Source: Candidatus Poseidoniaceae archaeon
GTDB lineage: Archaea; Thermoplasmatota; Poseidoniia; Poseidoniales; Poseidoniaceae
Assembly: GCA_023254445.1 (NCBI GenBank)
Contig: JALRLN010000006.1
Coordinates: 10,567-27,963 of the forward strand
Length of the DNA stretch: 17,397 nucleotides
Reading direction: 5' to 3'
Shown: one piece after another, positions 7,137 through 13,473 of the stretch
Layout of the letters: every line of letters begins with the position of its first letter
Position numbering within the stretch: position 1 is the stretch's first letter
Position numbers and translations under genes: made by a program
Notes under the pieces: model-generated
Seen by the model: only the letters and a program-made list of their open reading frames with translations
Told to the model about the DNA's origin: nothing
Database searches by the model: none

Positions 7137-7420
7137 GCCGCCGCAGCGCGGCCCTCCAGCAGCGCATCGAGCGTCGCCTCGCAGGCTGGACCGACCCTCA
7201 CGGAGGCCCGCCTCGGATCGAGCGCATCGACCTCAACGACGAGGGCGCGTTGCACGTCACGGCCCGGCCGACCAGGCCACATTGCCCGTGCTGCCTGTAC
7301 GACCTTGACGCCATGCAGTCCGCCCTGCTTGGCGTTCGCGGCGTGACCTCGGTGCGCATCGATGTCATTGGGGTTCCGGAGCCTGAACGCTGGAATCGAG
7401 CGCTGCAGCACGGTGGTTGA
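7133..7420 (+). CDS. Small MIP18/DUF59-like protein (possible Fe-S assembly factor)
   Basis: A 95-residue protein whose second half (about residues 36-90) follows the MIP18/DUF59 pattern: a strand (ALHVTARPT), a Cys-Pro turn (HCPCCLYD, Cys51, Cys53, Cys54), a helix (DLDAMQSALLGVRGV) and a strand (TSVRIDVIG) ending near Trp87. DUF59 proteins such as SufT and PaaD work in Fe-S cluster maturation, with the Cys of the CP turn important. The extra cysteines are unusual. The N-terminus (1-25) is basic and helical. The ATG overlaps the xseB stop, so it is co-translated with exonuclease VII. Its last 56 bases overlap the end of the converging membrane-protein gene. The family assignment is a weak pattern match. 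Confidence 0.6.
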   Translation: MSRRSAALQQRIERRLAGWTDPHGGPPRIERIDLNDEGALHVTARPTRPHCPCCLYDLDAMQSALLGVRGVTSVRIDVIGVPEPERWNRALQHGG

Positions 7421-8216
7421 GCCAGAGGCTGCACGGAACCGTCCAACCAAGCACGGCCGCACACCACGCGACCGCTGAACCAACCGTCAAGCCGAGGGCT
7501 GGCAGCGACCAGATGGCGACGGTAGCGTACACCCCAACGCTGGTTGACCCAAGCAACATGGGCCCTGCCGCACCTCGAGGAACGGCGTTCCCTTGCGCCA
7601 GCCAGAGGGCCACCATCGTCGTGAGGAAGATGGCCGGAAACACCGAGGCAAGACCCGCCACCAACGCGTGCCCGAGGGTGGCAAGATGCACGGCAAGGCC
7701 AATCGCCAAGGCTGCCGCCACGCCCCTTGCCCCTACCTCAGCGGGGTGCGGTCGACGGCGAGCGGCGGGCGCTGGTCGTGGACGACGCGCTACAGCCACG
7801 CCAAGACCACCAAGCACGACGGATCCAACGGCCGCGAGGACGATGCCAGCGATCTCCGTCAACAACCGTTCAGCAACGAACAGCATCACGCTCCCGAAGG
7901 CGACCCATACGAGCAGCGCGAGCAGCGTGGTTTGAAGCAAGACAAGGCGCTCACCGCCGCGAAGTCGCTCGGGAAGGTGGAGGAACACGAGCAAAAAGAC
8001 CCCGTTCACGAGCATGCCCATCGGGACGATCGCAAGGCTGGATTCGAGGGACGCCATGCTCGAACTTGCTGCCATGCCTGCTGCAGCGGGGACAATGGTG
8101 GTGGGAATGGTCCCAAGCACGCCTCCCACGCGGCCTCCCCAACGTTCCACAAGGAGGGTCACAGCAATGGCCACGGCTCCCGCGAACGCAGCGGACAGCA
8201 GCACAGTGGACGTCAT
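7365..8216 (-). CDS. Polytopic membrane protein, about eight helices, family not identified
   Basis: A 283-residue protein, very hydrophobic, with roughly eight predicted helices in two halves. The halves are separated by a basic Arg/Pro-rich loop (about residues 144-160, ARRPRPAPAARRRPHP). The first half holds ERWGGRVGGVLGTIPTTIVPAAAG and the second VAGLASVFPAIFLTTMVAL. The glycine/proline-rich helix starts hint at an internal repeat of four helices, as in small permease-like families, but I cannot name one. It starts at ATG 8214-8216, overlapping the stop of the thioredoxin-like gene (ATGA), so the two are coupled. Transport or redox-linked roles are possible only by association. The 3' end overlaps a converging gene by 56 bases. 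Confidence 0.8.
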   Translation of the reverse strand: MTSTVLLSAAFAGAVAIAVTLLVERWGGRVGGVLGTIPTTIVPAAAGMAASSSMASLESSLAIVPMGMLVNGVFLLVFLHLPERLRGGERLVLLQTTLLALLVWVAFGSVMLFVAERLLTEIAGIVLAAVGSVVLGGLGVAVARRPRPAPAARRRPHPAEVGARGVAAALAIGLAVHLATLGHALVAGLASVFPAIFLTTMVALWLAQGNAVPRGAAGPMLLGSTSVGVYATVAIWSLPALGLTVGSAVAWCAAVLGWTVPCSLWLNHRAAALDSSVQAPEPQ

Positions 8217-8548
8217 GACCTCGCCTGCCCGAACCGTGCTGCGGCCCGCTCCAGCACCTCGGCTGATGTTCCGTGCAAGACCGCCAACGGCGCGCCGTTG
8301 GCCATCGGAACCACGGCAGGGAGCACGTCCACATGGCGTACGAAGTCATGCAGTTCCCGAAGCCGTTGCCCCGTCGCTCCGTCGAGATGGACGAGCACGC
8401 ACGTCGTGCCTGTCGACCTTGCCCATGCATCGGCAGCGACGGTCAGATCGCTGCATTGAACGCAGCCTTCCCGACCAAGAACGAGCACCACGTCCGAGGC
8501 GAGTGCATCGTCCAGTTCGGACGCATGTGGTGTGAGGAGCACGCTCAC
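8213..8548 (-). CDS. Thioredoxin-fold protein with CVQC motif
   Basis: A 111-residue single-domain protein. A strand VVLVLG leads into GREGCVQCSDL, giving a CxxC pair (Cys29, Cys32) at the start of a helix as in thioredoxins and glutaredoxins. A second strand (CVLVHLDG), a helix, then DVLPAVVPMANGAP follow, with Pro77 in the place of the cis-proline before the last strands. The usual WCGPC is replaced by GCVQC. There is no signal peptide, so it is probably cytoplasmic. It starts at GTG 8546-8548, overlapping the upstream histone-fold gene stop (GTGA), and overlaps the downstream membrane protein by four bases. The oxidoreductase role is inferred from the fold; the partner is unknown. Confidence 0.78.
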   Translation of the reverse strand: MSVLLTPHASELDDALASDVVLVLGREGCVQCSDLTVAADAWARSTGTTCVLVHLDGATGQRLRELHDFVRHVDVLPAVVPMANGAPLAVLHGTSAEVLERAAARFGQARS

Positions 8549-9357
8549 GCCTCGGCGAAGGGGTCGATGTTGACGATCTGTTCGATGTCAATGCGCTTGT
8601 AGCCGCGCTCGCGTGCATCGTCGGCGGCAGCCCGAAGCATGCGTCGCATCCAGCCAAGCCCCATCAGGGAACGCATGCGCCCAAGCGCTTCCAAGATCGC
8701 CGCGGGATTTTTTCCGTAGCGAGCCTCATCCATGATGTCCTGCTCCACCTGATCGACGTACATGTAGTACAAATCCAGCAACTCTCGGGCCGCTTCAAGG
8801 GTCACGGGCATCCCCGCATGGCTCTTCGCGATGGAGAGCAAACCGCCCTCCGTGAGCATGCCACCGCCCGAGCCGACCACCAAAGGTTCCGGCTCGACGA
8901 CGGCCTCTGCACCGAGGACAGGGGCGTGCCTTGCCTCGTCGGAAGCGACGGGGGCCGTGGCCGTGAGGGCCGCCTCAAGGTGGCGCTCCTTCACGGTCGC
9001 CACGCGGTCGGCTGCCGCCGCATCAGCAGCGTGCTGCAACACGGTCGCCAGATGACGTTCGAGGTGCTCAATGGCCCCTTGGACCGCAGCGGAGCCGACC
9101 GATTCGAGGGCGTCCAAGCGGTCGATCATCAGTTCACGGGTCCGGTTGTAGTTGAGCCTCGTTCGCGAGGCGTCATCGAGGGTCTTTCGCTCTGCATCGA
9201 CCGCCAGGGTTTCTGCTTCCATGCGAGGGACCAAGCGGTCAAGTTCCGCGCACAATTCTTCGACCAACATCGACTTCACCGCACCGGACAGACGCAGGTC
9301 CGTGAAGCTGGAGGCGACGGCTCCGATGTGGGATGGAGCGTACGGTTTGGCCGGCAT
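8545..9357 (-). CDS. Putative multi-histone-fold protein (tandem doublet plus C-terminal module)
   Basis: A 270-residue protein I match to the archaeal histone fold by pattern. Fold 1 (about 6-72) has APSHIGAVASSF (helix 1), LRLSGAV (loop 1, Arg22), a 29-residue helix 2 and ERKTLDDA (loop 2). These sit like the ERVSDDA and GRKTIKAED segments of HMfB, including the DNA-binding Arg and RKT residues. Fold 2 (about 73-133) has SVGSAAVQGAIEHLERHLATVL and DRVATVKERHLEAAL, less conserved. A flexible Ala/Pro/Gly linker (about 134-183) follows. The last part (184-270) ends DDARERGYKRIDIEQIV, again like a helix 2-loop 2-helix 3. The ATG has GGAAGG just upstream. It leads an overlapping trio with the thioredoxin-like and membrane genes. 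A helical bundle of another family is possible. Confidence 0.6.
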   Translation of the reverse strand: MPAKPYAPSHIGAVASSFTDLRLSGAVKSMLVEELCAELDRLVPRMEAETLAVDAERKTLDDASRTRLNYNRTRELMIDRLDALESVGSAAVQGAIEHLERHLATVLQHAADAAAADRVATVKERHLEAALTATAPVASDEARHAPVLGAEAVVEPEPLVVGSGGGMLTEGGLLSIAKSHAGMPVTLEAARELLDLYYMYVDQVEQDIMDEARYGKNPAAILEALGRMRSLMGLGWMRRMLRAAADDARERGYKRIDIEQIVNIDPFAEA

Positions 9358-9399
9358 GAGCCTTCCACTGACCCATCGTCCAAGAACGCACCGTTGAGG

Positions 9400-9660
9400 T
9401 CACTCCACAAGGCCGTCCGAGCGACCCATCATCTGGGCGATTTCCCATGCGTGCAAGCACTCATGACCGCCCAAGAAACCACCCGCTTCGCGTGCTGGAC
9501 CGATGTACTCCGAGCCACACATCTGGCAATGGACGTGCACGATGGGCTCGTTGAGGTAGGTGCCGTTTGCCGTGGTGCGTTGCGGGATGATCTTTCCCAC
9601 GTCCTCCAGCGTCCAACCGTCCTGCTTCGTGCACACCGTATCGTCGTCCTCTGCATCCAT
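9400..9660 (-). CDS. Small Cys/His protein, probable zinc binder
   Basis: An 86-residue protein of unknown family. Metal-ligand candidates cluster in the second half: HVHCQMCGSEYIG (His42, His44, Cys45, Cys48) and GGHECLHAWE (His66, Cys68, His70), plus Cys10. This suggests a small zinc ribbon or knuckle. The frame runs further upstream through the peptidase gene, but ATG 9658-9660 is chosen. GGTGA, which includes the peptidase TGA, lies just before it, and conserved-looking sequence begins there. An ATG at 9670-9672 would add four residues. It follows the M24 gene by five bases and precedes the histone-fold gene by 42, so it belongs to the same minus-strand run. No function can be assigned. 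Confidence 0.65.
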   Translation of the reverse strand: MDAEDDDTVCTKQDGWTLEDVGKIIPQRTTANGTYLNEPIVHVHCQMCGSEYIGPAREAGGFLGGHECLHAWEIAQMMGRSDGLVE

Positions 9661-9665
9661 GTTGT

Positions 9666-10946
9666 TCACCATTCCGTCACCCACGGCCAGGCACCGCCTG
9701 CCGTGATGGGTCGAAGCCCGTCCTGCTCGCGGAGCCACGTGTCTTCGGAACCGATGGCTCCGTCCCTGTGCACCACCTTCGGCTCGATGGCCATCGTGCC
9801 ACCGACCGGCATTGGCCGGTCGAAACCTGCGGCAACCACCGGTGCTTCGTCGAGTTGCAGACCTACGGAATGGCCGAGGAACCTGGATTGATCTGGGGCC
9901 TGCCCCATCAGGTGGTCCGCGTGCCCGAGTTCTGTGGCCAACGCAAGCCCGTCGTCCCACGCTTGACTGCAGGTACCACCCGTTTCGAGCACCCCGACCA
10001 CCTCGTCGCGGACGCTGAGCATGTCGTCCAGTCGATCCTGCCAGACCGGGTCGAGCCGCCCCGCGACGAACATGCGCGTCATGTCAACCACGTAGCCGCG
10101 GTGCACGTGGACGAGGTCAACGAGCACGGGCTCGTCGGCACGAACCTTGCGGAATCCTGACCCCATGCCCGCGAGGGGATGAGGCCCAGCGCCGCCAACA
10201 GCGGAATCAAAGAAGGACGTGACACCGCCGGAGCGCCCCGCCACAATCACGCCGCGATCGCATTGCAGCGGGTACCTGCGCATCTGCACGTGGCCACCAA
10301 AGGCCTCCGAACGGCTGACGGCTTCTGCCGCGGCGACGAGGTCGAGTTCGGAGGCACCCTCGCCGCCGACCGCTTCAATGGCTTCGAACATCCGGAGTTG
10401 CACCTCGGCAGCCTCCTCCATGCAGCCGACCTCCCACGCCGATTTGACCTCACGCTGGGTGTGGACGATGGCGGTCCCGTCGGGCACCGTACCGAGGTCG
10501 CTCAGGGCCGAGGTGAAGCGTGTGGCGAAAGAGGCCGGCACTTCACCCAATTGCATGGCCGGCGCCTGCGACACACCAAGGTCGCGAAACGTCGAAGCAA
10601 AGGCGCTCAAGCGTGGAAAGGCCGTGATGGCGTGAGGAGCGTCGTCCTCACCGGCCTCGAGGCGGGCACGGTGAAGGCTCCGACGAACGAAGGCCACTGG
10701 CCCATCGCCTCCTGCCTCCGTCGACCCGGGAGCCCCCTCAGCCGGCACGAAGAGGGTCGCATCCTGCCGTCCGCCGGTGTAGTAGTACAGGTCGATAGGG
10801 TGCTGCACGAGCAGGCCGGGCAGCCCTGCTTCCCGAAGTCGAACGGCGAGCAGGGCTTGCCGAGCCTCCAACTCAGGAACGGGGACGCGCCAGTCCTCGC
10901 CCTCTGGACCGGCAAGGTCCTGAGCGTCGAAGTCCGGGGCGGCCAT
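9666..10946 (-). CDS. M24 family metallopeptidase (Xaa-Pro aminopeptidase-like)
   Basis: The 426-residue product has the pita-bread fold pattern of Xaa-Pro aminopeptidase/creatinase: an N-terminal creatinase-like domain (about 25-160, with IDLYYYTGGRQDATLFVP) and a C-terminal catalytic domain (about 165-426). All five metal ligands of the dinuclear site can be placed: Asp277 (VLVDLVH), Asp288 (VVDMTRMF), His359 (FLGHSVGL), Glu388 (MAIEPK) and Glu401 (GSEDTWL). It should be an active cytoplasmic hydrolase cleaving N-terminal residues before proline, although creatinase-like substrates cannot be excluded. The N-terminal 20 residues are acidic and extra to the domain. GGAG lies six bases before the ATG. 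It is first in the minus-strand cluster and divergent from the membrane protein at 11043. Confidence 0.9.
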   Translation of the reverse strand: MAAPDFDAQDLAGPEGEDWRVPVPELEARQALLAVRLREAGLPGLLVQHPIDLYYYTGGRQDATLFVPAEGAPGSTEAGGDGPVAFVRRSLHRARLEAGEDDAPHAITAFPRLSAFASTFRDLGVSQAPAMQLGEVPASFATRFTSALSDLGTVPDGTAIVHTQREVKSAWEVGCMEEAAEVQLRMFEAIEAVGGEGASELDLVAAAEAVSRSEAFGGHVQMRRYPLQCDRGVIVAGRSGGVTSFFDSAVGGAGPHPLAGMGSGFRKVRADEPVLVDLVHVHRGYVVDMTRMFVAGRLDPVWQDRLDDMLSVRDEVVGVLETGGTCSQAWDDGLALATELGHADHLMGQAPDQSRFLGHSVGLQLDEAPVVAAGFDRPMPVGGTMAIEPKVVHRDGAIGSEDTWLREQDGLRPITAGGAWPWVTEW

Positions 10947-11042
10947 GGTCCACTCCGGTCGTCACTCCCCGATGAAGTGGTTGGTCAGCGACGGACCTTC
11001 ATCGACGATACCTCCTTCACGGTCGGACGTTGAGCCAACGGC
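10947..11042. promoter_or_regulatory. Divergent intergenic region between M24 hydrolase and membrane protein
   Basis: These 96 bases separate two genes read away from each other, so promoters for both strands should lie here. The stretch is GC-rich and I see no convincing TATA box or palindromic operator. Only a GGAG ribosome binding site for the minus-strand gene is clear. Confidence 0.4.
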
Positions 11043-11990
11043 ATGCACGCAGCCGCCAAGTGGACGCTCATCGTGGCTGGCGTGCTCGTGGTGATCGGCG
11101 TTGTGGGCACCGTGGCGGGCTTGGCGACCCTCGAGGAAGGAACGCCCTTCGTTGTGGATGACGTGGCGGACTTTGTCGGAACGGAGGGGGACGTCGTGCT
11201 GGACATGGGTGCGTCGTACACCGTCTACGCCAAGTCGACGTGCGACGCCTTTGACATGACCGTGGACCTCAATGGCGAACCGTACGCATGGGTGGATTAC
11301 TGTGAGCCGTCCTACGACACCGGAGTGTGGACCCATGTCGCAACGATGAACGGACCGGCCAACCAAGAGGTGGCGACCGTCACCGTCTCGTCGGCAGCGG
11401 AAATCGCCGTCGTGAACGATGTCGAATACTTCGCGAACGAAGGTGGCATCCTCGCAGGCATCGGCTTCCTTTCGTGCTGCCTTGGTGTTCTCGCGCTCGC
11501 CCTGGGCATCCTGCTGATGCTGGTCCTCGACGAGCCCATGCCTGCAGGCGTGGCCTACCCGCAGATGGGCATGGTTGGCGCCACTCCGGTCGCTGTGCCG
11601 GCGCAAGCGGTCATGGGGACGCCTGGCGCGGCCCAAGCGTGGGGGATGCCCCAGCACATGATGGCCACGGGAGCCGTCGCAGGCATGGTCCCTGTCGTCC
11701 CACAGGGCACAACCGTCGTCGCGGCCCCCGTCACCGTGCAGGTTGACCCGCACGCCGTCCAGCATTCGCCCACGCCCGACGAGCACGGTCTCTTGCCGGC
11801 CGCGCCTGTCGGAGGCACCGCGCCTCAACCTCCCGTCGCCTCCGCCCCTGCTCCATCCCCCGCACCCACACCTGCGCCGGTGCCGCTGTCAGAAAGCAGG
11901 CCTGCAGCGGAGGCCCTTACTCAGAACGATGCGTTTTGGTCCAACGAGACGGAAGAACAGCGCCGCCCCGGCGACGAGTTCATGTCGTGA
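11043..11990 (+). CDS. Two-helix membrane protein with small external domain and Pro/Ala/Val-rich tail
   Basis: A 315-residue protein of unknown family. TM1 (about 7-30) is followed by an external domain of about 100 residues with two cysteines (Cys67, Cys87) that could pair. The domain looks beta-rich (VVLDMGASYTVYAKSTC, NQEVATVTVSSAAEIAVV). TM2 (about 134-162) ends at LDEPMP. The remaining 150 residues are low complexity: first Met/Gly/Ala/Val-rich (PQMGMVG, MPQHMMATG), then Ala-Pro repeats (APAPSPAPTPAPVP), ending in a polar DAFWSNETEEQRRPGDEF motif. Start ATG 11043 directly precedes TM1; no strong ribosome binding site is seen. It is 42 bases upstream of the phosphoglycerate kinase gene, with no evident functional link. 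Confidence 0.8.
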   Translation: MHAAAKWTLIVAGVLVVIGVVGTVAGLATLEEGTPFVVDDVADFVGTEGDVVLDMGASYTVYAKSTCDAFDMTVDLNGEPYAWVDYCEPSYDTGVWTHVATMNGPANQEVATVTVSSAAEIAVVNDVEYFANEGGILAGIGFLSCCLGVLALALGILLMLVLDEPMPAGVAYPQMGMVGATPVAVPAQAVMGTPGAAQAWGMPQHMMATGAVAGMVPVVPQGTTVVAAPVTVQVDPHAVQHSPTPDEHGLLPAAPVGGTAPQPPVASAPAPSPAPTPAPVPLSESRPAAEALTQNDAFWSNETEEQRRPGDEFMS

Positions 11991-12032
11991 GCCTTCCGAG
12001 AGGCTCAAACGCCGACCGCGCTTCGGCAGGTC

Positions 12033-13295
12033 ATGGACAGGGTCCTGTCCCTCGACGACGTCGACGTCACCGGACGTACGGTGCTGGTTCGTGTGGACCT
12101 CAACAGCCCGCTGGACCCGACGACGAAGGCCTTCCTCGACCTCTCACGGATCAAGGCCATCCTGCCAACGCTCAACCGACTTTCCAAGGCCAAAGTCGTC
12201 CTGCTTGCCCACCAGTCCCGCCCGGGGAAAGCCGATTACACGGACACCTTGGGCCACGCTCGGGAACTTGGCCGACTCATTGGAAGGAAGGTGGACTGGG
12301 TCGACGACGTCTGGGGGGACCAAGCGATGGCGGCCATCGAAGCGATGGAGCCGGGCCGCATCCTCATGCTGAACAACGTTCGTGGTGACGAAGAGGAGGC
12401 CTCCCTCAAAGGCGGCTTCGGGATCACGGGCCAAGCGAACCTTGTGACCCGCCTTGCCAGCGTCGCAGACCTTTACGTCAACGACGCCTTTGCCTGCGCC
12501 CACCGCGCAAGCCCCAGCATCACAGGCTTTGCTGAGCACCTGCCCTGCTTGGCTGGCGTGCTGATGCAGAACGAACTCACGGCCCTTGGTCGTGCCCTCG
12601 AACGACCTGCGCGCCCGTGCCTTGCGGTGCTTGGTGGCATCAAGGTCGACGATTCGGTTCAGGTGGCCGACAACATGCTCCGTGCAGGTACGGCCGACGA
12701 CGTCTGGTTCACCGGTGGCGTCGCCAACCTGATGCTCGAACTCAGCGGGCACGACATCGGCCTCCACAACCACGATTTCCTCGTTCGCGAACTTGGTCCT
12801 GCGTGGCACCCTACCGTGGAGATGGCCAAGGCCTTGCTTCTCGACTTTGAGGAGCAGATCCACCTTCCCGTGGACGTGGCCGCCAACGTCGAAGGCAACC
12901 GTGTTGACCTTCCGGTGACCGAGCTGCCCATCGATGCGCCCCTGTTTGACCTCGGATTATCCTCGGTCCGTCGACTCTCCTCGGCCATCAAGGCCGCCGG
13001 CACGGTGATCCTCAACGGACCAGCAGGTGTGTTCGAGATGGAGGATTTTGCCTTGGGCACCGTGGAGATGCTCAACGCCTGTGCGGAAAGCAATGGCTTC
13101 ACCGTCATGGGCGGTGGCCACACGGCGACCCTCGTGGTGCAGCGAGGACTCGCGACCAAGATGGGGCACGTCTCCACCGGGGGCGGTGCCTGCCTCGACT
13201 TCATGGCCGGCCGACCGCTCCCCGCCGTCGTGGCCCTTGAGGCGAGCGCGCGCCACTTCCAAACGACCCCTGCTCGGCCCTTGGACCGAGCCTGA
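12033..13295 (+). CDS. pgk: Phosphoglycerate kinase, archaeal type
   Basis: Catalyses the reversible transfer of phosphate between 1,3-bisphosphoglycerate and ADP in glycolysis/gluconeogenesis. The 420-residue product shows the two-lobe kinase. The N-lobe has LVRVDLNSP (residues 18-26), LAHQSRPGK (archaeal version of SHLGRP) and NDAFACAHRASPS. The hinge and C-lobe have GGIKVDDS, ILNGPAGVFE, MGGGHTATLV and STGGGACLDFMAGRPLP, which form the nucleotide site. The Asp of the usual GGGDT is His here (GGGHT), as in some archaeal relatives. Length is normal. The ATG is preceded by an imperfect AGGT. The genes on either side are not glycolytic, as is common in archaea. Confidence 0.95.
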   Translation: MDRVLSLDDVDVTGRTVLVRVDLNSPLDPTTKAFLDLSRIKAILPTLNRLSKAKVVLLAHQSRPGKADYTDTLGHARELGRLIGRKVDWVDDVWGDQAMAAIEAMEPGRILMLNNVRGDEEEASLKGGFGITGQANLVTRLASVADLYVNDAFACAHRASPSITGFAEHLPCLAGVLMQNELTALGRALERPARPCLAVLGGIKVDDSVQVADNMLRAGTADDVWFTGGVANLMLELSGHDIGLHNHDFLVRELGPAWHPTVEMAKALLLDFEEQIHLPVDVAANVEGNRVDLPVTELPIDAPLFDLGLSSVRRLSSAIKAAGTVILNGPAGVFEMEDFALGTVEMLNACAESNGFTVMGGGHTATLVVQRGLATKMGHVSTGGGACLDFMAGRPLPAVVALEASARHFQTTPARPLDRA

Positions 13296-13310
13296 AACCC
13301 TCACCGCTCG

Positions 13311-13318
13311 CCTTATCA
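13311..13318 (+). promoter_or_regulatory. Possible TATA element of the tRNA-Thr gene
   Basis: CCTTATCA is the most AT-rich patch in the 48-base gap between pgk and the tRNA. It is centred about 29 bases before the tRNA's first base, the spacing expected for an archaeal TATA box of a tRNA transcribed with a short leader. It is a weak match in sequence; the position is the main support. Confidence 0.35.
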
Positions 13319-13343
13319 CCGAGTGGTGCCCCGCTCGGCTCGC

Positions 13344-13416
13344 GCCAACGTAGCTTAGCTGGTAGAGCACCTGATTCGTAATCAGGAGGTCGGGGGTTCG
13401 AGTCCCCCCGTTGGCT
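13344..13416 (+). tRNA. tRNA-Thr (anticodon CGT)
   Basis: A complete cloverleaf of 73 bases. The acceptor stem GCCAACG pairs perfectly with CGTTGGC at 13409-13415. The D stem is GCTT/GAGC with loop AGCTGGTA. The anticodon stem is CCTGA/TCAGG with loop TTCGTAA, so the anticodon CGT is at 13377-13379 and reads ACG (Thr). The variable loop is AGGTC, and the T arm GGGGG-TTCGAGT-CCCCC is perfect. Discriminator base T at 13416 suits archaeal tRNA-Thr. The 3' CCA is not encoded, and no intron is present. Confidence 0.97.
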
Positions 13417-13473
13417 CCTTGCACCCCATGGTTCGGGGCGACGCTTGATGTGTGCCGGGCAGGTGGCACGACC

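Noticed and set aside
5774..7483. A 569-residue open frame on the minus strand over xseA/xseB
   Set aside because: It lies antisense to firmly identified genes, is rich in Arg, His and Gly with no domain pattern, and is expected in GC-rich DNA with TGA/TAG-poor antisense frames.
8818..9891. A 357-residue plus-strand open frame over the histone-fold and M24 genes
   Set aside because: It crosses two minus-strand genes with good starts and motifs and shows no domain of its own.
13272..13291. Six-base stem GCTCGG/CCGAGC at the end of pgk, possible terminator
   Set aside because: It lies inside the coding sequence, the stem is short and no T-run follows; likely chance in GC-rich DNA.
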